Shown piece by piece: positions 1 to 4,542 of a DNA stretch of 5,404 bases (positions are counted from its first letter, which is position 1; each line of letters starts with the position of its first letter). Source of the stretch: Paracoccaceae bacterium. Its GTDB lineage: Bacteria; Pseudomonadota; Alphaproteobacteria; Rhodobacterales; Rhodobacteraceae. A program made the translations under genes and the position numbers. The notes below the pieces were generated by a model. That model saw only the letters and a program-made list of their open reading frames with translations. It searched no databases and was not told where the DNA came from. The DNA is taken from NCBI GenBank assembly GCA_021767525.1, contig JAASTF010000230.1, forward strand, positions 1-5,404, given 5' to 3'.

Positions 1-48
1 ATGACATAGGCGCGGGCGCCGTCTTGCAACCCAAGATGCGCTTTCGTT

Positions 49-66
49 GCGTCACCGGCGTGACGC
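49..66. promoter_or_regulatory. Inverted repeat upstream of ppk2 (possible operator)
   Basis: Perfect 7-bp arms GCGTCAC and GTGACGC flank a 4-base centre CGGC. The repeat lies 12 bp upstream of the FNR-type box and about 80 bp before the ppk2 start. Its right part, CGGCGTGACGC (56-66), recurs exactly at 2880-2890 in the divergent intergenic region upstream of the DUF1007 gene. It could be an operator for an unidentified regulator. It could also be chance in GC-rich DNA, because GC-rich arms are easy to find here. No regulator is assigned. Confidence 0.35.
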
Positions 67-77
67 CGCGCGCCGGT

Positions 78-91
78 TTGATGCGTATCAA
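78..91. promoter_or_regulatory. FNR/FnrL-type binding site upstream of ppk2
   Basis: The sequence TTGAT-GCGT-ATCAA matches the TTGAT-N4-ATCAA consensus of FNR-family regulators exactly (FnrL in Rhodobacterales, also Dnr/NnrR-type proteins). All ten consensus positions are present. The box centre (84.5) is 60 bp upstream of the ATG. If the site activates in class II fashion, transcription would start near 126, leaving a leader of about 20 nt. A convincing -10 hexamer is not visible at the expected place (114-119 reads TAAGGT). Known: these proteins sense oxygen or nitric oxide. Inferred: ppk2 responds to low oxygen. Confidence 0.7.
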
Positions 92-132
92 GGCGGCGCG
101 GCGCGATGTCGCGTAAGGTTGCGAGGTTAATC

Positions 133-138
133 AAGGAG
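133..138 (+). promoter_or_regulatory. Ribosome binding site fixing the ppk2 start
   Basis: AAGGAG is followed by a 6-base spacer to the ATG at 145. The alternative in-frame ATG at 106 has only GC-rich sequence before it and no purine-rich site, so 145 is preferred. Confidence 0.8.
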
Positions 139-144
139 ATCTGT

Positions 145-1101
145 ATGACCGCAGCCGCAAATCCCGCCCCCGCCCAGGACGCAAAAGCCGCCGATGCGGT
201 CAATAAGGCCCCCGTTCTGGATCAGAAACCGCCCCGCCGCCACTGGCCCAGCCCCGAAGAGGTGCGCCGCGCCTTCGAAAGCGGCGAATACCCTTATGAC
301 ACCAAGTTGTCGCGCCGCAGCTACGAGGCGCAAAAGGCCAAGTTGCAGGCCGAGCTGCTGAAGGTGCAGCTGTGGGCGCAGGAAACGGGGCAGAAATTCG
401 TGCTGCTGTTCGAGGGGCGCGACGCGGCCGGCAAGGGCGGCACGATCAAGCGGTTCACCGAACACCTGAACCCCCGCACCGCGCGCGTCGTCGCGCTGAA
501 CAAGCCCACGGATGAAGAACGCGGCCAGTGGTATTTCCAGCGCTATATCCAGCACCTGCCGACGGCGGGGGAAATGGTGCTTTACGACCGCAGCTGGTAC
601 AACCGCGCGGGCGTGGAGCGCGTGATGGGCTTTTGCGAGCCGTCGGAATACCTGGAATTCATGCGCCAGACGCCCGAGTTGGAGCGGATGCTGACGCGGT
701 CGGGCATCCGGCTGTACAAATACTGGTTCTCTGTCACGCAGGACGAGCAGCGCGCGCGCTTCCTCAGCCGCGAAACCGACCCGCTCAAACAGTGGAAACT
801 GTCGCCGATCGACAAGGCGTCGTTGGACAAGTGGGACGACTATACCGAGGCGAAAGAGGCGATGTTCTTTTACACCGACACGGCGGATGCGCCCTGGACG
901 GTGATCAAGTCGAACGACAAGAAACGCGCGCGGCTGAACTGCATGCTGCATTTCCTGTCGACGCTGGATTACCCGGGCAAGGATCTGAAAGTGGCTCATG
1001 CCCCTGATCCGCTGATCGTGGGCCAGGCGGGTCATGTGATCCACCGCGCCGACCATATCCTTGGCTCGGCCCTGCATCCCGACCAGCGCAAACCGCGCTA
1101 G
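145..1101 (+). CDS. ppk2: Polyphosphate kinase 2 (PPK2 family, class I-like)
   Basis: This 318-residue cytosolic enzyme transfers phosphate between polyphosphate and nucleotides. Class I PPK2 enzymes use polyphosphate to turn ADP (or GDP) into ATP (or GTP). One PPK2 domain spans roughly residues 48-285. The Walker A loop GRDAAGKGGT is at 91-100, a Walker B-like LYDRSWYNR at 147-154 is followed by GVERVMGFC, and the lid-region segment SVTQDEQRARFLSR is at 197-209. The conserved KLSPIDKASLDKWDDYTEAKEAMF block (218-241) and IKSNDKKRARLN (254-265) follow. The first 30 residues are Ala/Pro-rich and probably disordered, and there is a C-terminal tail of about 30 residues. The start at 145 is chosen for its ribosome site. 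The gene stands alone with its own FNR-box promoter region and ends 12 bp from a convergent gene. Subfamily assignment (ADP- rather than AMP-phosphorylating) rests on single-domain layout and overall similarity, not on a tree. Confidence 0.95.
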   Translation: MTAAANPAPAQDAKAADAVNKAPVLDQKPPRRHWPSPEEVRRAFESGEYPYDTKLSRRSYEAQKAKLQAELLKVQLWAQETGQKFVLLFEGRDAAGKGGTIKRFTEHLNPRTARVVALNKPTDEERGQWYFQRYIQHLPTAGEMVLYDRSWYNRAGVERVMGFCEPSEYLEFMRQTPELERMLTRSGIRLYKYWFSVTQDEQRARFLSRETDPLKQWKLSPIDKASLDKWDDYTEAKEAMFFYTDTADAPWTVIKSNDKKRARLNCMLHFLSTLDYPGKDLKVAHAPDPLIVGQAGHVIHRADHILGSALHPDQRKPR

Positions 1102-1113
1102 GGCGGGGGCGCG

Positions 1114-1605
1114 TTACCGCCGGTTGCTGCGCAGCAGCTGCTCCAGCTCTTCACTGTCGCGGAAATGCAGCGCATAGGTGATCGGCGCGCGCCCGGGCCT
1201 CTCGTGGCGTTCGGGCGCGTTCGCGATCACGTAGTCCACGGCCCTGGCTAGATCCTCGCGGATTTCGACCACCCCATCCTTGAACGAGGGATAGGCAGCG
1301 ATGGCCGAATAGGTCCCGAAAAGGAACGTCCCGATCAAGGTATAGCGCGCCTTGATGCTGCCCTCGGCGACGCCGGCATATTCCAGCTCCAGCCGCGCCA
1401 TCCGCACCGTCTGCCCGTCGAGCAGGAAGGTAAAGGACAGGTCCAGCCGCGAAAGCCGGTCCGCCAAAAGGCCCAGGTAACGACGCGAGCGCGCGTCGGC
1501 ATCGGCATCTTGGATGCTGCCCGGCAGGATCAATTCGATCGTGCCGACCGCAAGCATCATCCGCTCGGGTTGCGACCCGAAACCTGACTGGGCGGCGATG
1601 GCCAT
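1114..1605 (-). CDS. Hypothetical protein, about 163 residues, family not recognised
   Basis: I do not recognise this protein. The frame is open and reads as a soluble, mixed alpha/beta protein. It has an N-terminal beta-like stretch (MMLAVGTIELILPGSI, 16-31), an acidic/helical segment with DADADARSRRYLGLLADRLSRLDLSF (33-58), a beta-rich middle (59-90), and a hydrophobic stretch LIGTFLFGTYSAIAAYP (90-106) that is marginal as a membrane segment. A charged C-terminal helix follows (DSEELEQLLRSNRR). The ATG at 1605 lies 9 bases after AAGGAG; an in-frame ATG at 1611 is only 3 bases from it, and a TTG at 1665 has no ribosome site. The gene converges on ppk2. It lies downstream of the hydrolase gene on the same strand but is separated from it by 187 bp containing strong hairpins, so it probably has its own promoter. 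Frame-specific codon bias and the ribosome site argue it is real. Confidence 0.7.
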   Translation of the reverse strand: MAIAAQSGFGSQPERMMLAVGTIELILPGSIQDADADARSRRYLGLLADRLSRLDLSFTFLLDGQTVRMARLELEYAGVAEGSIKARYTLIGTFLFGTYSAIAAYPSFKDGVVEIREDLARAVDYVIANAPERHERPGRAPITYALHFRDSEELEQLLRSNRR

Positions 1606-1614
1606 CGGCATGCG

Positions 1615-1620
1615 CTCCTT
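1615..1620 (-). promoter_or_regulatory. Ribosome binding site of the hypothetical gene
   Basis: Read on the minus strand, AAGGAG lies 3 bases before the ATG at 1611 and 9 bases before the in-frame ATG at 1605. The longer spacing is closer to normal, so 1605 is favoured, but 1611 (two residues longer) cannot be excluded. Confidence 0.65.
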
Positions 1621-1701
1621 CGACTGCGTTTCGATACAGCTTGGCAGCCTGGCCGGTCGGGTCAAGCGTTACCTGAGGCTGCTGGCCCCTGTTTCCTCTC
1701 T

Positions 1702-1792
1702 CCATAAATATCCCGGGGGGAGTCGCCCGCATGGGCGACGGGGGGCAGAGCCCCCCGCAGCGGGCGGCGCGCGCAGGCGCGCCGCAACCGTT
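1702..1792. repeat. Compact triple-hairpin intergenic element (REP-like)
   Basis: Three perfect hairpins sit side by side: GTCGCCC/GGGCGAC with a GCAT loop (1722-1739), GGGGGGC/GCCCCCC with an AGA loop (1740-1756), and GCGGCGCGC/GCGCGCCGC with a GCAG loop (1764-1785). On the distal side is an AT-rich edge, CCATAAATATCCCGGGGGG (1702-1720). From memory, Rhodobacterales genomes carry many intergenic copies with this kind of G-run/C-run hairpin next to a CCCGGGATATTT-like edge. Only one copy is in this window, so the repeat status is inferred, not seen. Confidence 0.55.
1764..1785 (-). terminator. Probable transcript-end hairpin of the cyclase-family gene
   Basis: A perfect 9-bp G/C stem with a 4-base loop starts 7 bases after the minus-strand stop codon at 1793-1795. 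It is followed by two further hairpins in the same element. No U-run follows on the minus strand, so this is not a canonical intrinsic terminator. It may terminate weakly, with Rho, or protect the 3' end of the mRNA. Confidence 0.5.
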
Positions 1793-2758
1793 TTAGCGGA
1801 TCGCCACCGGGTTGATCATCATCTGCACCGCGCCCTTGATGCGGGCCTGGCCCAGCACGAACATGAACTCGTTCACCTCATCCTCGACCAGCAGCGATGT
1901 GTTCATGTTTTCAAGGATATAGATCCCGTTCTGCGCCAGCAGGATCTGGTGGATCTCGAACACGCCCACGCCGTCTTCAAACGGCACGGCCTCCAGCCCC
2001 CAGGTGTCGGCGCCCACGGCGATCACGCCCAGCTCGGCCAGGTATTCCGCGCCGGTCTTGCCCAGCCCCGGCTCGACCGCGCCAAAGCGCTCCGGGTCGC
2101 CGCCTTCCTCCAGCAGCTGCATCCAGCCCGAGTGGAACAGCACCACGTCATTTTCGCGCAGCTCGACCCCCTGCGCCTCGGCCGCGGCCATGATATCCTC
2201 GCGGGTATAGGCGGTCCCTTCCTCCAGCATGTCCTGCCCGTAATGCGCCGCCATGTTCAGCAGCACGCCGCGTGCCACGATGGGCGGCACCTTTTCCACG
2301 CCCAGCTTCGTCAGACCCGAGGTCTGGGCGAACTCGCTGGCCTTGAACCCGTTGTAATAGGTGTCGCCGTGGCCGATATGGCCCAGACCGTCGATCTGGC
2401 TGCCGATGCCCAGCCAACCCATGAAGATATCGTCGTTATAGGTGGTCTTGGTCGGGCCCAGCGATCCGCCGCTGGTCTGCCCCGGCTGCAGCACCGATAC
2501 CGACAGGGACCGCGGCGGAAAGGCCGGCGTGTCGGGCCCGATCACGATGCCCAGCGGATAGGTCTTGCCGGTCGTCACCAGCTTGGCGGCCTCCATCACC
2601 ACCTCGGGCGTGACGCGGTTGGCGGCGCCGATTTCGTCGTCTTCGCCCCAGGGCGAGGTCGTCCATTCCATGTTGGCGTGCTGGTCGGCCAGGGCCGCGC
2701 CGGTCATCAGCGCCGCGGCGGCCATCCCGGCGATCAGCGTGTTGCGCAGGTTCGTCAT
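1793..2758 (-). CDS. Exported cyclase-family (kynurenine-formamidase-like) metal-dependent hydrolase
   Basis: The protein has 321 residues with an N-terminal signal peptide (TNLRNT, hydrophobic 8-22, likely cleavage after GAALA at 24), so it should act in the periplasm. The rest matches the cyclase/putative metal-dependent hydrolase family (PF04199), which includes KynB kynurenine formamidase and isatin hydrolase. The length matches the long subgroup rather than KynB (about 210 residues). Visible motifs are GSQIDGLGHIGHGDTYYNG (119-137), RGVLLNMAAHYG (163-174), ENDVVLFHSGW (202-212), VGADTWGLEAVP (248-259) and the C-terminal HQILLAQNGIYILENM (270-285). Aligned by eye with KynB, D123, H127, H270 and E283 would be metal-site residues, while KynB's second His corresponds to Q121. 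The GTG at 2839 would bury the signal peptide, so the ATG at 2758 with its strong ribosome site is used. The substrate is unknown; cyclic amides or formamides are typical. It is divergent from the metal-transport operon, and no functional link is evident. Confidence 0.88.
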   Translation of the reverse strand: MTNLRNTLIAGMAAAALMTGAALADQHANMEWTTSPWGEDDEIGAANRVTPEVVMEAAKLVTTGKTYPLGIVIGPDTPAFPPRSLSVSVLQPGQTSGGSLGPTKTTYNDDIFMGWLGIGSQIDGLGHIGHGDTYYNGFKASEFAQTSGLTKLGVEKVPPIVARGVLLNMAAHYGQDMLEEGTAYTREDIMAAAEAQGVELRENDVVLFHSGWMQLLEEGGDPERFGAVEPGLGKTGAEYLAELGVIAVGADTWGLEAVPFEDGVGVFEIHQILLAQNGIYILENMNTSLLVEDEVNEFMFVLGQARIKGAVQMMINPVAIR

Positions 2759-2765
2759 CTTCTGT

Positions 2766-2773
2766 CTCCTCCC
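2766..2773 (-). promoter_or_regulatory. Ribosome binding site fixing the hydrolase start
   Basis: On the minus strand, GGGAGGAG is followed by a 7-base spacer to the ATG at 2758. This decides against the upstream in-frame GTG at 2839 and places the signal peptide at the N terminus. Confidence 0.8.
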
Positions 2774-2835
2774 ATTGATCGGGCCCGGGCAGAACCGGGC
2801 CAGGCCGCCACGATAGGTTGCAAAGGCCCGCCCTG

Positions 2836-2890
2836 TCACGCCGCGCCGCGGCGCGGCTCGGCGTGATTTGGCGCAGGCGCGGCGTGACGC
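2836..2890. promoter_or_regulatory. Palindrome cluster between divergent genes (candidate operator)
   Basis: A perfect 18-bp palindrome, GCCGCGCCGCGGCGCGGC, covers 2840-2857. Overlapping it are 8-base inverted arms TCACGCCG (2836-2843) and CGGCGTGA (2859-2866). CGGCGTGA occurs again at 2880-2887, exactly 21 bp (two helical turns) after the second copy, as part of CGGCGTGACGC, which also occurs at 56-66. The position, between the hydrolase (start 2758) and DUF1007 (start 2927), suits an operator controlling one or both genes. No clear -35/-10 pair is visible, and the site resembles no Zur, Fur or NikR consensus I know. Confidence 0.4.
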
Positions 2891-2926
2891 ATTGCGCGTG
2901 TCGCGCCGATCGCCTAACCCATCGCC

Positions 2927-3547
2927 ATGTCACGCCTTTGCGCCATTTGCCTGCTGATGCTGTGCGCCCCTGCCGCGGGGGCGCATCCGCATATCTTCGT
3001 CGATACCGCGCTGCGCCTGGTCACGGACGAGGCGGGGCAGATCACCGGGGTCGAGGTCAGCTGGACCTATGACGAGCTTTACAGCCTGCTGGTGCTGGAA
3101 GACATGGAGCTCGACGACGACTATGACGGTGTGCTGACCGAGGCCGAGCTGAAAACGCTGCACGGGTTCGACATGAACTGGGTCGCGGGCTTTGCCGGCG
3201 ATCTTTATGCCAGCGACGGGGCGGACGATCTGGCCCTTGGCCCGCCGCAGCCGCGCGACACAGCGTTCGAGGATGGCAAGATCGTCACTCGGCATTACCG
3301 CGCGCTGGAGGCCGGGCCGGTGCCGACTATCACGCTGCGCGCCTATGATCCGACATTCTACACCGCCTACGATCTGACCGGCGGCGTGCACGCGCCCGAG
3401 GGCTGCAACGTGGCGATCGACCGCCCCGATCTGGATGCTGCCTATGCCGTGGTCGAGGAAAAGCTGAAAGACCTGCCGCCCGATCCCGACGATTACCCGG
3501 CGGTGGGCGATCTTTTTGCCGATACGGTGCGCGTCACATGCGGGTGA
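2927..3547 (+). CDS. Periplasmic DUF1007-family protein, partner of NicO transporter
   Basis: The 206-residue protein has a short signal peptide (hydrophobic 4-13, likely cleavage after AAGA at 19). The mature protein would begin HPHIFVD, the family's hallmark start (PF06226). A loop at 63-74, DDDYDGVLTEAE, fits the EF-hand pattern: D at 1, 3 and 5, G at 6, hydrophobic at 8, E at 12. It would probably bind Ca2+ or a similar cation. Two cysteines (160 and 205) could form a disulphide in the periplasm; C5 and C8 lie in the signal peptide. DUF1007 genes are often found beside NicO/RcnA transporter genes, as here, where the stop overlaps the next start by 10 bp. The biochemical role is unproven; a metal-handling accessory is likely. 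No good Shine-Dalgarno precedes the ATG, but a start at residue 11 would destroy the signal peptide, so 2927 is kept. Confidence 0.9.
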   Translation: MSRLCAICLLMLCAPAAGAHPHIFVDTALRLVTDEAGQITGVEVSWTYDELYSLLVLEDMELDDDYDGVLTEAELKTLHGFDMNWVAGFAGDLYASDGADDLALGPPQPRDTAFEDGKIVTRHYRALEAGPVPTITLRAYDPTFYTAYDLTGGVHAPEGCNVAIDRPDLDAAYAVVEEKLKDLPPDPDDYPAVGDLFADTVRVTCG

Positions 3548-4446
3548 TCGTCTGGGCGGCATTGGCGGGCATCGCGGCCCTGGCCTGGTGGCTGTGGGGC
3601 ATGGGCGGTGTGGATGAGGTAAGCCGCTGGGCCGCCGACGGGCAGCGCGACGTGCAAAACGCGATGGCGCGTCTGTTGCGGCGGCTGCGCGGGGGCGATC
3701 CGGCGGCGCTGGGCGGGCTCTTGGGCCTGTGCTTTGCCTACGGGTTCTTTCACGCGGCGGGGCCGGGGCATGGCAAGATCCTGATCGGCGGCTATGGCGT
3801 GGGGCGGCGGGTGCCGCTGCTGCGCCTGTCGGGGCTGGCCGTGGCGTCGAGCCTCGCGCAGGCGCTGACGGCCATCGTGATGGTCTATGCCGGCGTTTTG
3901 CTGCTGGACCTGACGCGCGCCCAGATGGTCGACACCGCCGAGCGGGTTCTGGCGCCGGTCAGCTTCGCGATGGTGGCGCTGGTGGGGGTGTGGTTGTTCT
4001 ATCGCGGGCTGCGGCGGTTCCGGCGGCAGCCAGCGCCGGTGCATGGGCACGCCCATGACCACGATCACGATCATGGCCCCGATTGCGGCTGTGGCCACGC
4101 CCACGGGCCGACGCCCGACCAGGCCGCCGAGGTGCGCAGCCTGCGTGATGCGCTTGTGCTGATCGGGGCGGTGGCGATCCGGCCCTGCACGGGCGCGCTG
4201 TTCGTGCTGATCCTGACCTGGCAGATGGATATTCGCCTGGCCGGCATATTGGGCGCGCTGGCCATGGGGCTGGGCACGGCCAGCGTGACGGTGGCTGTGG
4301 CGATCCTGTCGGTGGTGCTGCGCGAGGGCACGTTGATGCAGCTGGGCGGCGGCACGCGCTCCTTGCGTGCGCTCAGCCTGATCGAGATCGGCGCCGGCGC
4401 GGTGGTGGCGCTGGTGGCGGGGCAGCTGGCGTTGGCGTCGCTGTAA
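3538..4446 (+). CDS. NicO/RcnA-family nickel/cobalt transporter
   Basis: This 302-residue inner-membrane protein of the NicO family (PF03824) moves Ni2+/Co2+. RcnA of Escherichia coli is an exporter, but other members are thought to import, so direction is undetermined. Hydrophobic segments lie near 4-21, 56-74, 96-123, 141-156, 204-226, 233-260 and 280-300. The signature FAYGFFHAAGPGHGK (66-80) carries H72 and H78. A second conserved site AIRPCTGALF (213-222) includes C217. The charged loop 165-190 is very rich in His, Asp and Cys (HGHAHDHDHDHGPDCGCGHAHG), a metal-binding loop typical of this family between the two halves. The ATG at 3538 overlaps the DUF1007 stop, implying translational coupling. 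There is no hairpin terminator just after the stop, so read-through into the next gene 96 bp away is possible. I do not use rcnA as a symbol because orthology is unproven. Confidence 0.92.
   Translation: MRVIVWAALAGIAALAWWLWGMGGVDEVSRWAADGQRDVQNAMARLLRRLRGGDPAALGGLLGLCFAYGFFHAAGPGHGKILIGGYGVGRRVPLLRLSGLAVASSLAQALTAIVMVYAGVLLLDLTRAQMVDTAERVLAPVSFAMVALVGVWLFYRGLRRFRRQPAPVHGHAHDHDHDHGPDCGCGHAHGPTPDQAAEVRSLRDALVLIGAVAIRPCTGALFVLILTWQMDIRLAGILGALAMGLGTASVTVAVAILSVVLREGTLMQLGGGTRSLRALSLIEIGAGAVVALVAGQLALASL
4066..4110 (+). other. His/Cys-rich metal-binding loop of the transporter
   Basis: Codons for about residues 177-190 of the NicO transporter (DHGPDCGCGHAHG) carry three His and two Cys. Together with the preceding HGHAHDHDH, this makes a run of about ten metal-ligand residues in 21 positions. 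Typical family loops are His/Asp-rich; the Cys-Gly-Cys insert adds soft ligands. Confidence 0.7.
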
Positions 4447-4542
4447 AGCTCTGCAGCCATCGCGCCCACGCGAATAGCTCCGATTGCATTTCCGCCCATC
4501 CCGATGGAACATCGCCCGAGCCAACAGCCCAAGGATGCCCCC
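4447..4542 (+). other. Short gap between transporter and M20 gene
   Basis: These 96 bp contain a small perfect inverted repeat, CGATG-GAA-CATCG (4502-4514), and a ribosome site. I see no strong terminator and no convincing promoter hexamers, so co-transcription of the M20 gene with the transporter remains possible. Confidence 0.4.
4531..4535 (+). promoter_or_regulatory. Ribosome binding site fixing the M20 gene start
   Basis: AAGGA is 7 bases before the ATG at 4543. An in-frame ATG at 4504 would add 13 residues but has no purine-rich site before it. Confidence 0.7.

Noticed and set aside
1..9. ATG ACA TAG at the window start as a gene remnant
   Set aside because: It is a start followed by a stop after one codon; nothing in 1-48 supports a coding region or its end.
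106..144. Upstream in-frame ATG for ppk2
   Set aside because: It has no ribosome site before it, while the ATG at 145 follows AAGGAG at 6 bases; the extra 13 residues match nothing I know in the family.
127..1077. 316-codon minus-strand frame opposite ppk2
   Set aside because: ppk2 has full PPK2 motifs and a ribosome site; the opposite frame is Arg/His/Val-rich with no motif.
1660..1665. Minus-strand TTGACC as a -35 box for the hypothetical gene
   Set aside because: The nearest -10-like sequence (CTGTAT) would need a 20-base spacer, and no better hexamer lies at 16-18 bases, so no promoter is called.
1788..1795. Hairpin followed by a short T-run (CCGTTTTA) as a plus-strand terminator
   Set aside because: No plus-strand gene ends nearby, and the four T residues overlap the stop codon of the minus-strand hydrolase; the hairpin is better explained as part of its 3' end.
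1514..2866. 450-codon open frame on the plus strand
   Set aside because: It is antisense to the exported hydrolase, which has a signal peptide, a ribosome site and conserved motifs. The plus-strand product is His/Arg/Gly-rich, without a family, and crosses the hairpin element.
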